From assembly GCA_030633285.1 (NCBI GenBank), contig DAOVTC010000040.1:1-8285 (forward strand): DNA of 8,285 nucleotides. The letters run 5' to 3'. Every line of letters begins with the position of its first letter. Positions within the stretch are counted from its first letter, which is position 1. The notes beneath the pieces are model-generated. The model was not told where the DNA came from, searched no databases, and saw nothing but the letters and a program-made list of their open reading frames with translations. Origin of the DNA: Flavobacteriaceae bacterium (GTDB lineage: Bacteria; Bacteroidota; Bacteroidia; Flavobacteriales; Flavobacteriaceae). Below are positions 1-6,221 of the stretch, piece after piece. The position numbers were made by a program, and so were the translations under genes.

Positions 1-72
1 AAAGGAAATTGGGTTTAAATAACTCAAAGTTGTGAGACTTTGCGTAATCAAGATTAAGAGGCCAAAACCCTT
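1..72. other. Non-coding segment with nested inverted repeats, downstream of the lexA-like gene
   Basis: No gene can be supported here. The segment lies just past the stop codon of the minus-strand repressor. It contains an outer complementary pair, GGGTTT (11-16) with AAACCC (65-70). This encloses a hairpin with stem CAAAGT/ACTTTG (25-30 and 37-42, loop TGTGAG) and a smaller TAAT/ATTA pair around 45-56. It could be the 3' untranslated region or a weak terminator of the repressor transcript, but there is no U-tract of the usual kind. All three plus-strand frames close within 33 bases, so the end of a gene from the left cannot be excluded. Confidence 0.3.
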
Positions 73-696
73 TTAAATTGATATCACCGCTTCAACAATA
101 CCTTGTATTCTAAATTCATCAGATAAAATAATCGGCTGGTATTTTTTATTATTTGATTTTGGTTTTAAAACAACCAAGCTGCCTGTGTGATGGTATTCTT
201 TAATTGTAGCCTCATCATCAATTAATGCAACCACTTTATCACCATTTTCTGCATGTTGTTGTTGCCTTATTAAAACCAAATCCCCATCATTAATCCCTGC
301 ATTATCCATAGAATCTCCTTTTGCTCTTAATAAAAAATATTTATGTCCTTTTTTTATTAATTTAATTGAAATAGGAATATTTGCTTCAATATTGGCTTCA
401 GCAAAAATTGGCAAACCGCAGGCTACAGAGCCTAGTAATGGTACTTTTACAGTTTGTTCCCTTGTGCCAAAATCTTCGGGTAGTTCAAATTCTGTCAATT
501 GAAAGCTCCCATCTTGTTTTTTTGTTAAAATACCTTTTTCTTCTAAATCATTAATAATAACAGATGCAGAACGCGGAGATTTGTATTCTAATTCTCTCAT
601 CAAGTTCCGAACACTAGGCATTTTACCAAAATCAAATAAATGCTTTCTAATGGCTTTTAAAGCTTGTATTTCTTTTTTTGAAAGTCGACTAAACAT
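73..696 (-). CDS. LexA/S24-family self-cleaving transcriptional repressor
   Basis: A 207-residue repressor-protease of the LexA/UmuD type, expected to bind operator DNA and cleave itself when stimulated by RecA filaments after DNA damage. The N-terminal ~60 residues form a LexA-like winged helix (helix with MPSVRNLMRE, then SASVIINDLEEKGIL). The S24 peptidase domain follows. The expected cleavage site is Cys93-Gly94 in SVACGLP, the catalytic serine is Ser129 in GDSM, and the catalytic lysine is Lys166 in DDEATIKEY. The Ser-to-Lys distance of 37 equals that of E. coli LexA (119 to 156). Cleavage at Cys-Gly resembles UmuD rather than E. coli LexA (Ala-Gly). I chose the ATG at 696. A TTG two codons upstream (702) lies inside the promoter -7 box and cannot be the start. 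Whether this is the global SOS LexA or a paralogous S24 regulator cannot be told from the window. The symbol is left blank for that reason. Confidence 0.9.
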   Translation of the reverse strand: MFSRLSKKEIQALKAIRKHLFDFGKMPSVRNLMRELEYKSPRSASVIINDLEEKGILTKKQDGSFQLTEFELPEDFGTREQTVKVPLLGSVACGLPIFAEANIEANIPISIKLIKKGHKYFLLRAKGDSMDNAGINDGDLVLIRQQQHAENGDKVVALIDDEATIKEYHHTGSLVVLKPKSNNKKYQPIILSDEFRIQGIVEAVISI

Positions 697-720
697 ACAC
701 AAATATACACTTTACATACG
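695..720. promoter_or_regulatory. Candidate operator: repeated GTGTAT sites over the lexA-like promoter
   Basis: On the plus strand ATACAC occurs at 695-700 and again at 705-710, with a partial third copy, ATACGA, at 716-721. The start-to-start spacing is 10-11 bases, about one helical turn. The copies cover the -7 box and start codon, where an autorepressor would be expected to bind. The repeat is seen directly; the operator role is inference. Confidence 0.4.
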
Positions 721-730
721 ATTTATCAAA
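700..730 (-). promoter_or_regulatory. Bacteroidota sigma-A promoter of the lexA-like gene
   Basis: Read on the minus strand, this is TTTG (727-730), exactly 19 bases, then TATATTTG (700-707). It matches the Bacteroidota consensus TTTG-N19-TAnnTTTG. The -7 box ends only three bases before the ATG at 696, so transcription should begin at or within a few bases of the start codon, giving a leaderless or nearly leaderless mRNA. Confidence 0.8.
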
Positions 731-856
731 ATTAATTATTTATGTTCTCTTTTAGAGATAACATTGCAGTAGATACAGCGTTATATAGCCGAGAGTAATT
801 CTTTTAAATTAAAAAAAGATTAGCTATATTCACCCTTTATTTTGTGAGTAATTATA
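703..856. other. Divergent intergenic region between the repressor and the SLC12 transporter
   Basis: This region holds the minus-strand promoter described separately. No convincing plus-strand promoter for the transporter was found. The best matches to the -7 box are TATTTTG (838-844), one base too short, and TATATTCA (825-832), two mismatches, and neither has a good -33 partner. The transporter may use a diverged promoter. Confidence 0.5.
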
Positions 857-3040
857 ATGGCAGAAAAAAACAAATTTGGAGCATTTGCAGGAGTATTTAC
901 ACCTTCTATACTAACCATTTTAGGTGTAATCATGTATATGCGTTTGGGTTGGGTTGTTGGTAACGCTGGTTTAGTTGGTGCAATTGCCATTATTATTATA
1001 GCACATGTTATTGCTATCACAACAGGTTTAAGTGTTTCATCAGTTGCAACCGACAAAAAAATTGGTGCCGGAGGTATTTATTATGTGCTATCCCGAAGTA
1101 TGGGAATTCCTATTGGTGGTTCAATAGGTATCGCATTATATGTTGGAACAGCTTTTTCTATTGCCTTATATTTAATTGGTTTTGCCGAAAGTTTCAACAG
1201 TTATTTTGGCTTTGGTATGTCTATTAATGCCTTTAGAATAACTGGTACTATTGCATTAATAGCAATTACAGCTTTAGCATTAATAAGTACATCTGTTGCA
1301 TTAAAAGCACAATTTTTTATTCTGGCAGCCATTATAATTTCATTGGTTTCTATCTTTTTTGGAACAACAGAATTCGCGCCAGAAACTGTACCTATGTTTG
1401 CTACTGAAGGTGCTGTCTCTTTAGAAATTGTATTTGCTATATTTTTCCCTGCTGTTACCGGTTTTACTGCTGGTATTGCCATGAGCGGTGATTTAAAAGA
1501 TCCTAAAAAGTCCATTCCTTTTGGTACTTTATCAGCTATTGGTGTAGGATTAGTAGTTTATATAGGTCTTGCTGTTTTTATGGCATATAATATCAACTCT
1601 GAAGTATTAAAAACAGATTATAATATTTTAATGAAAATGGCCTTTTTTGCTCCAGTAGTTGTTGCTGGAATTTGGGGAGCAACATTATCTTCTGCCTTAG
1701 GAGGAATTCTTGGTGGTCCGAGAATTTTACAAGCCATGTCTATGGATCAAGTAACACCTAAAATATTTGGAAAAGGAAGAGGAAAAAATAATGAACCAGT
1801 AAATGCATTATTTCTAGTTTTTATTATTGCTGAAGCTGGTATTTTAATTGGAGAATTAGATGTTATTGCTCGCATAGTTTCTATGTTTTATCTAACAGCT
1901 TACGGCTTTATTAATATTACTTATTTTTTAGAGAGTTGGGCAAATCCTGATTTTCAGCCAACATTTAAAATTAAACGATGGATTGGTTTGCTTGGCTTTA
2001 TTGCCAGTTTTGGAGTGATGTTTAAGCTAGATATGATGGCTATGATTGGCGCCTTAGCAGTTGTTGGTGGCTTGTTTTTTTGGCTACAACGAAAAGAAGT
2101 AAAATTACAATCTAATGATGTTTGGCGAAGTGTTTGGGAAAATGTTGTAAATACAGGTTTAAAAAGAATTGACTCAGAAGTTGATGAAAACACCAATTGG
2201 AACCCGAATATTATTCTGTTTAGTGGGGTAAGTGAACATCAACGTTTTTTATTAGAATTAGGTAAAACCGTATCCGGACGTACAGGAATAGTTACTAATT
2301 TTAAATTGATTCTCGATAAAAAAAATGATAAACCCTTACGAAAAACCGAGCAAATTGTTAGAGATGATACTTTTAAAGAACTCGGGATATTTGCAAGGCA
2401 AATAAAAGTTGATAATATTTATAAAGGCATCACAAATATTGCCTCAACTTTTGGATTTTCTGGTGTTGAGCCAAATACTATAATGATGGGATGGCCTAAA
2501 GGTTTAGAAAATTCTGTTGAATATTCTAAAATGACAGAAACATTATTGCTGTTAGATTATAATTTGCTGTATTTAGATTTTGATAGGAAAACAAAATTTG
2601 GCGACTACCAAACGGTTGATTTATGGTGGCGGGAAACGGATAGCAAGAATGCTGAAATGATGTTGAATATTGCACGATTTATCATTGCATCCCCAAGGTG
2701 GAATAACACAAATATTAGAGTTTTGTTTGTAAATAATAACAATGTTGATAGAGATATTATACATTCAAAAATTGCAAAATTGGTTGAAGATTTAAGGGTA
2801 AATGTTGAAATTAAAATTATTAATAATGCTATAGAACAAAAACCATTTTATGATATAATTGAGGAGCAATCAGCAACCACAGATTTAACATTGGTAGGAA
2901 TACCTAATTATAAAATTGAAAAACAAGCCGAATTTATAGTCAAAACAAATCATTTATTTGAAGCTATCGGTTCTACCCTATTGGTTAAAGCAGCAAACAA
3001 TTTTAATGTACTTGACTTAGAATTTATTAAGAAGGAATAA
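857..3040 (+). CDS. SLC12-family cation-chloride cotransporter (NKCC-like)
   Basis: A 727-residue membrane protein of the amino acid-polyamine-cation superfamily, related to animal Na-K-Cl and K-Cl cotransporters. It probably moves chloride with sodium and/or potassium across the inner membrane. Residues 1-410 hold about 12 membrane segments. Family signatures are GVIMYMRLGWVVGNAG (23-38, TM1), Tyr105 in IALYLIGFAES (TM3), FFPAVTGFTAG followed by SGDLKDP (196-216, TM6), and ATLSSAL (275-281, TM8) followed by GKGRGKNNEP. Residues ~420-727 form a soluble C-terminal domain typical of the family. By alignment from memory to human NKCC1, Tyr105, Pro198 and Thr201 match potassium-site residues, and Ala275, Ser278 and Ser279 match sodium-site residues. 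The start is the ATG at 857. It is monocistronic or leads the EamA gene, which has its own -7 box. Substrate is inferred, not shown. Confidence 0.88.
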   Translation: MAEKNKFGAFAGVFTPSILTILGVIMYMRLGWVVGNAGLVGAIAIIIIAHVIAITTGLSVSSVATDKKIGAGGIYYVLSRSMGIPIGGSIGIALYVGTAFSIALYLIGFAESFNSYFGFGMSINAFRITGTIALIAITALALISTSVALKAQFFILAAIIISLVSIFFGTTEFAPETVPMFATEGAVSLEIVFAIFFPAVTGFTAGIAMSGDLKDPKKSIPFGTLSAIGVGLVVYIGLAVFMAYNINSEVLKTDYNILMKMAFFAPVVVAGIWGATLSSALGGILGGPRILQAMSMDQVTPKIFGKGRGKNNEPVNALFLVFIIAEAGILIGELDVIARIVSMFYLTAYGFINITYFLESWANPDFQPTFKIKRWIGLLGFIASFGVMFKLDMMAMIGALAVVGGLFFWLQRKEVKLQSNDVWRSVWENVVNTGLKRIDSEVDENTNWNPNIILFSGVSEHQRFLLELGKTVSGRTGIVTNFKLILDKKNDKPLRKTEQIVRDDTFKELGIFARQIKVDNIYKGITNIASTFGFSGVEPNTIMMGWPKGLENSVEYSKMTETLLLLDYNLLYLDFDRKTKFGDYQTVDLWWRETDSKNAEMMLNIARFIIASPRWNNTNIRVLFVNNNNVDRDIIHSKIAKLVEDLRVNVEIKIINNAIEQKPFYDIIEEQSATTDLTLVGIPNYKIEKQAEFIVKTNHLFEAIGSTLLVKAANNFNVLDLEFIKKE

Positions 3041-3076
3041 CGTTATTTTATAAAGAATTCTGTTACATAAGTATCT

Positions 3077-3084
3077 TATCTTTG
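3077..3084 (+). promoter_or_regulatory. Promoter -7 box (TATCTTTG) for the EamA transporter
   Basis: A perfect TAnnTTTG lies 43 bases before the GTG start of the downstream gene. No clear TTTG/TTG -33 box is seen at the usual distance, so the promoter may be weak or activator-dependent. Confidence 0.5.
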
Positions 3085-3127
3085 TACATTTCAAAGTAAA
3101 TTTGTTTTACCATTCAAATTAAATATA

Positions 3128-4021
3128 GTGAGCGATCAATACAAAGGATATTTACTGGCATTTGTTTCTGTTATTTCAGTTTCAAATGTTTATATTTTTA
3201 GTAAAGCTGCTTTAAATGAGATTTCTTTAGCTCAATTTGGTGTGTTTTGGTTTGGATTTGGTTTGATTTGGATAAGTCTTTTTGCTATTAAAAATAAATC
3301 ATTCGCTAAATTAAAAACATTTGGTCGAAATACTTATAGGCTTTTTATTATTCTTGGGCTTATTGAGCTTGTTGCAACAACTTTTTTCTTTAAATCTATC
3401 AGTACAATTCCAAATCCTGCAATTACTTCTTTTTTAGGAAATATTTCACCAGTTTTTGTGCTTACATTAAGTTTTATTTTTTTAAAAGAGAGATTAAATG
3501 CATTAGAAATTTTTGGTGTGTTTTTAGCCCTTGCTGGAGCGTTTATTATTGGATATAAAGGAGGTTCTAACTTAAAAACTATGTTTATTGACGGTACACA
3601 ATATATAGTTTATTCCACCTTTTTATTTGCTACTGTTTCAGTAATATCTAAAAAATATATTACAACTCTTTCTCCTATTTTAATCACCCTAAACAGAGCT
3701 TTATTTTTATTTATATTTTCATTGATCTTTATGTTTTATCAGGATCTAAGTTTTAATATTCCGGTAAGTGCCCTGAAAAATATTTTTATTGGTTCAATTT
3801 TAGGTCCGTTTTTAACCGCTGTAACCGGATTATTGGCATTACAATATATTGATCTATCTAAAAAAGCAATGATATCAAGTACCAAATCATTTTTCATCTT
3901 GTTTGGAGCTTATTTATTTTTTGGTCAATTTCCAAAGCCTTATGAAATTTTTGGTGGTTTTCTTTCCATATTCGGAGTGGTATTGATAATTTTTGGAAAA
4001 ATGAAATTTAGAAAAAGTTAA
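3128..4021 (+). CDS. EamA/DMT-family transporter
   Basis: A 297-residue inner-membrane protein of the drug/metabolite transporter superfamily, with two tandem EamA halves and about ten membrane segments. The first half ends with the family-typical stretch NPAITSFLGNISPVFVL plus LKERLNALEIFGVFLALAGA (about 96-138). The second half repeats this architecture (about 155-290), ending in EIFGGFLSIFGVVLIIFG. The start is GTG at 3128: no upstream in-frame ATG lies near it, and the first membrane segment begins at about residue 7, so a later start would cut into it. Members export amino acids, nucleobases or other small metabolites, and the substrate cannot be read from sequence. It sits 87 bases after the SLC12 gene and has its own -7 box, so cotranscription is not required. 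Confidence 0.85.
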   Translation: MSDQYKGYLLAFVSVISVSNVYIFSKAALNEISLAQFGVFWFGFGLIWISLFAIKNKSFAKLKTFGRNTYRLFIILGLIELVATTFFFKSISTIPNPAITSFLGNISPVFVLTLSFIFLKERLNALEIFGVFLALAGAFIIGYKGGSNLKTMFIDGTQYIVYSTFLFATVSVISKKYITTLSPILITLNRALFLFIFSLIFMFYQDLSFNIPVSALKNIFIGSILGPFLTAVTGLLALQYIDLSKKAMISSTKSFFILFGAYLFFGQFPKPYEIFGGFLSIFGVVLIIFGKMKFRKS

Positions 4022-4067
4022 TACCCAAATTTGTTTTATCTATTATAATCTTCCCGTTACTTTTTTG

Positions 4068-4075
4068 TAATTTTG
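4068..4075 (+). promoter_or_regulatory. Promoter -7 box (TAATTTTG) for the pyrophosphatase
   Basis: A perfect TAnnTTTG ends 24 bases before the ATG at 4100. This predicts a short leader of about 20 bases. It also shows that the in-frame TTG at 4073 is promoter sequence, not a start codon. No good -33 box is seen. Confidence 0.55.
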
Positions 4076-4099
4076 TTTTGTTATAAAAATAAATACAAT

Positions 4100-4648
4100 A
4101 TGTATATCAAACCGAGTAATCCATGGCATTCTGTAAATGAAGGAAGTAATGCACCTGAAATAGTTAATGGAATTATTGAAATTCCTATGAACACACGTGC
4201 AAAATACGAACTAGATAAAGAAAGCGGGTTATTAAAACTAGATCGCGTTTTATATGCATCTATGTATTATCCAGCTAATTACGGGTTCATTCCAAAATCA
4301 TATTGTGATGACCATGATCCTTTAGATATTTTAGTTTTATCACAAATTTCCATCGTACCTATGTGTATCGTCTCTGCTAGAGTTATTGGTGTTATGCGCA
4401 TGCTCGATCAAGGTGAACACGATGATAAAATTATTGCTGTTGCAGAAAATGATATGAGTGTAAATCACATTAATGATATTTCAGAATTACCGGAGCACTT
4501 TATTAAAGAACTTCGAAACTTTTTTGAAGATTATAAAAAACTGGAAAATAAAACTGTAGAAGTTCGAGAATTTCAAAATGCTGAAATCGCCAAACAAATT
4601 GTAAAACAAAGTTTTATTGACTATAAAGAATTGATTTTAAAAAAATAA
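4100..4648 (+). CDS. ppa: Soluble inorganic pyrophosphatase, family I
   Basis: A 182-residue cytoplasmic enzyme that hydrolyses pyrophosphate to two phosphates, pulling biosynthetic reactions forward. It aligns along its whole length with E. coli Ppa. Catalytic and metal-binding residues are all present: Lys35 and Glu37 in KYELDKESG, Arg49, Tyr61 in PANYGF, Asp71, Asp73 and Asp76 in DHDPLDILV, Asp103, Asp108 and Lys110 in DQGEHDDK, and Tyr145-Lys146 in FEDYKKLE. The family signature normally has a small or acidic residue at the second position (DGDP in E. coli), and here it is His72. The start is the ATG at 4100, since the in-frame TTG at 4073 overlaps the promoter -7 box. Length is normal for the family. 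It is probably an independent transcription unit. Confidence 0.95.
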   Translation: MYIKPSNPWHSVNEGSNAPEIVNGIIEIPMNTRAKYELDKESGLLKLDRVLYASMYYPANYGFIPKSYCDDHDPLDILVLSQISIVPMCIVSARVIGVMRMLDQGEHDDKIIAVAENDMSVNHINDISELPEHFIKELRNFFEDYKKLENKTVEVREFQNAEIAKQIVKQSFIDYKELILKK

Positions 4649-4661
4649 ATTAATAAATTCT

Positions 4662-4680
4662 TCTTTAGAATAAAGATTTT
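4662..4680 (+). terminator. Weak possible terminator after ppa
   Basis: TCTTTA (4662-4667) and TAAAGA (4671-4676) can form a six-pair stem with a GAA loop, followed by TTTT. The stem has only one G-C pair, so it would be weak. Its position, 13 bases after the ppa stop, is right for a terminator. Confidence 0.3.
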
Positions 4681-4735
4681 ACCGCATTTAGATTTCTTAA
4701 ACAAAAATCATTATATAAAGTAAAATTCATGTTAC

Positions 4736-4773
4736 TTGTGTTACCAAGAGTCTTGTTTAGCTAAAAAACACAA
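4736..4773 (+). other. Nested inverted repeat in the leader of the PAS gene
   Basis: TTGTGTT (4736-4742) pairs with AACACAA (4767-4773). Between them lie a small hairpin, CAAG/CTTG (4745-4755), and the ten-base palindrome TTTAGCTAAA (4756-4765). The arrangement resembles a small branched structure. It lies upstream of the predicted transcription start of the PAS gene, so it would belong to the ppa 3' region or act as DNA. Confidence 0.35.
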
Positions 4774-4804
4774 TTTACATTTCAAACAATTACATAATAA
4801 TGTG

Positions 4805-4812
4805 TAACTTTG
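4805..4812 (+). promoter_or_regulatory. Promoter -7 box (TAACTTTG) for the PAS gene, with overlapping inverted repeat
   Basis: A perfect TAnnTTTG ends 24 bases before the ATG at 4837, the same distance as at ppa. No strong -33 box is seen. An inverted repeat TTACA (4790-4794) / TGTAA (4803-4807) lies just upstream and overlaps the box by three bases, so it could bind a regulator. Confidence 0.55.
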
Positions 4813-4836
4813 GATGTACGTGCTAAATTTACTATA

Positions 4837-5493
4837 ATGGAAAATACGAGAGATAAAAAATTTACTAAAAAAGATCGTCCAACACCAATAAATGAGGAAA
4901 TTATCATTCCGGATGAAGAGGTTTTAATTAGTGTAACTGATCCAAAAGGTATCATTATTGAAACAAATGATATTTTTACAAAAATTTCCGGTTATAGTGA
5001 TGAAGAATTAATAGGTTCTTCACACAATATTATTCGCCATCCTGATATGCCAAAAATTATGTTCAAAATAGTTTGGGATCATATTATGGATAAGGAAAAT
5101 GTAATGGCTGTAGTTAAAAATTTGGCAAAAGACGGAAAGTATTATTGGGTAGTAACCGATTTTGTTACCCGAGTAGATGCTGATAGAAATATAATAAACT
5201 ATACTGCCTACAGAAGACCTGTTCATGACAAAGTAAAACAGGCTGTAATACCTTTATACAAAGCTTTATGTGCAATTGAAGATGTTGCTGGAATGGATTC
5301 CGCTGAAAAATTTTTAAATAATTATTTTGGAGACAGAGATACCAATTATGATGATATGATAGAAGAAATTATTGTAAAAAATTGTGATAAAGCAGCTGTT
5401 TTAGGTTTTGGAGATAATCCTGAAGTAGCAATGAAAACTATGTCAAAAGAAAAGAAACAATCACTATTTAATAAATTGTTTGGTATAAAATAA
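4837..5493 (+). CDS. Stand-alone Aer-like PAS domain protein, probable flavin redox sensor
   Basis: A 218-residue cytoplasmic protein with no signal peptide or membrane segment. Residues ~25-130 are a PAS domain very like that of the E. coli aerotaxis receptor Aer. It has the signature RHPDMP (67-72), then Trp80, KDGKYYWV (98-105) and VIPLYKAL (137-144). With a constant offset of ten, Asn44, Arg67, His68, Asp70 and Trp80 match Aer Asn34, Arg57, His58, Asp60 and Trp70, a region implicated in FAD binding. It therefore probably senses oxygen or redox state through FAD. Unlike Aer, it has no HAMP or methyl-accepting domain, only a ~75-residue charged tail that I do not recognise. Its output partner is unknown. 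The start is the ATG at 4837; the in-frame TTG at 4810 lies within the promoter box. It converges with the yceI-like gene. Confidence 0.85.
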   Translation: MENTRDKKFTKKDRPTPINEEIIIPDEEVLISVTDPKGIIIETNDIFTKISGYSDEELIGSSHNIIRHPDMPKIMFKIVWDHIMDKENVMAVVKNLAKDGKYYWVVTDFVTRVDADRNIINYTAYRRPVHDKVKQAVIPLYKALCAIEDVAGMDSAEKFLNNYFGDRDTNYDDMIEEIIVKNCDKAAVLGFGDNPEVAMKTMSKEKKQSLFNKLFGIK

Positions 5494-5530
5494 AGTATTG
5501 TACTATACTACTATGGCATTTTGCCTAACA
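5494..5530. terminator. Short convergent intergenic region with small hairpins
   Basis: Two genes end here facing each other. The region holds AGTAT/ATACT (5494-5498 and 5505-5509) and GGCA/TGCC (5515-5518 and 5522-5525, loop TTT). Both stems are short and neither has a proper T-tract, so a bidirectional terminator is only a guess from position. Confidence 0.25.
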
Positions 5531-6157
5531 CTACTGCTTCTTATAAGCAATAATATGAGCATCTAACAAAATGGTATCAGTTACGACAAAGCCTTCCTCC
5601 TCTTCTTTTGGTTTTGGATTATTTGCTGAACCGTAAAAAACACCCCAATCTGTACGATCTAAAATAATAGTTTTGGTATTAAAATATACACTGTCATTTT
5701 TCACTTCTATTGTTCCTTCAAAATCAGTACAAATACCTGTATCAAAAATTATAAAATCCCCTGATATATTGTAATTATTTTCACTGGTTTTAATAATAGA
5801 ATGTGATTCAAAATGTGATTCAGGATAAATATCGGTATTAAAAAATTCAATAGATTTTAATACATTTTGAAGCGTGCCTTGCAATAATTTATTATCAATA
5901 TCGGTATTAATAACACTTGTCATATCAATAGTAAAATTGGCTGTAATCGGTTGTTCATTCTCTAAAAGTATTGTTCCGCTTTTAAATTTTATAAGCCCGT
6001 AATGAGCACAATTCCAATGGATTTTACTTTTTGCAGTATCTAAAACATAGGTATTATAATCTGTTTCCTGTACTTTAATATTTGGTGTAGAAGCAAAAAC
6101 AAACAACCAAAAAGCAAAAATTAAAATGATAATTTTAAAGAAAATAGATAATCGCAT
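5531..6157 (-). CDS. Exported YceI-family protein (lipocalin-like, isoprenoid-binding fold)
   Basis: A 208-residue protein with an N-terminal hydrophobic signal (about 5-22) ending at FAS, so it is expected in the periplasm. The rest is a YceI domain: YVLDTAKSKIHW (37-48), FKSGTILLEN (58-67), FFNTDIYPESHFES (105-118), ILDRTDWGVFYGS (165-177) and a final DTILLDAHIIAY strand. YceI proteins form an extended beta-barrel that binds polyisoprenoid lipids or quinone-like molecules. The exact job is often unknown. An acidic loop, KPKEEEEG (182-189), sits between the last strands. There are only two cysteines in the exported part, Cys50 and Cys143. It follows the pentapeptide gene by 64 bases and may have its own promoter there. 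The start is the ATG at 6157, directly before the signal peptide. Confidence 0.85.
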   Translation of the reverse strand: MRLSIFFKIIILIFAFWLFVFASTPNIKVQETDYNTYVLDTAKSKIHWNCAHYGLIKFKSGTILLENEQPITANFTIDMTSVINTDIDNKLLQGTLQNVLKSIEFFNTDIYPESHFESHSIIKTSENNYNISGDFIIFDTGICTDFEGTIEVKNDSVYFNTKTIILDRTDWGVFYGSANNPKPKEEEEGFVVTDTILLDAHIIAYKKQ

Positions 6158-6188
6158 TATTATGGTTATTTAGTTTTTATAAACTTCT

Positions 6189-6221
6189 CAAAACTACTGA
6201 CTATTAACGGGAAACTGACAA
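6189..6221 (-). promoter_or_regulatory. Candidate promoter of the yceI-like gene
   Basis: On the minus strand a perfect -7 box TAGTTTTG (6189-6196) is preceded, 22 bases upstream, by TTG (6219-6221) as a possible -33 box. The spacing is longer than the usual 19. The predicted leader is about 25 bases. The gene could thus be transcribed both from here and by read-through. Confidence 0.45.

Noticed and set aside
1..33. Possible C-terminal end of a plus-strand gene from the left
   Set aside because: Every frame closes within 33 bases, too short to tell coding from chance.
581..772. Plus-strand open frame across the repressor start and promoter
   Set aside because: It runs through the repressor's helix-turn-helix codons and its promoter; no ribosome or promoter signal of its own.
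820..1056. Minus-strand open frame opposite the SLC12 gene start
   Set aside because: It is antisense to a clear membrane-protein gene, has low-complexity composition and no family features; a shadow frame.
1201..1515. Minus-strand open frame within the SLC12 gene
   Set aside because: It mirrors the hydrophobic codons of the real gene; no motif or promoter.
1954..2196. Minus-strand open frame within the SLC12 gene
   Set aside because: Shadow of the real coding frame, no recognisable domain.
857..3040. Assigning the transporter to the K-Cl (KCC) type
   Set aside because: The TM8 serine pair typical of sodium-dependent members is present, so NKCC-like fits better, though substrate remains unproven.
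5020..5226. Minus-strand open frame within the PAS gene
   Set aside because: Antisense to the conserved PAS core, no supporting signal.
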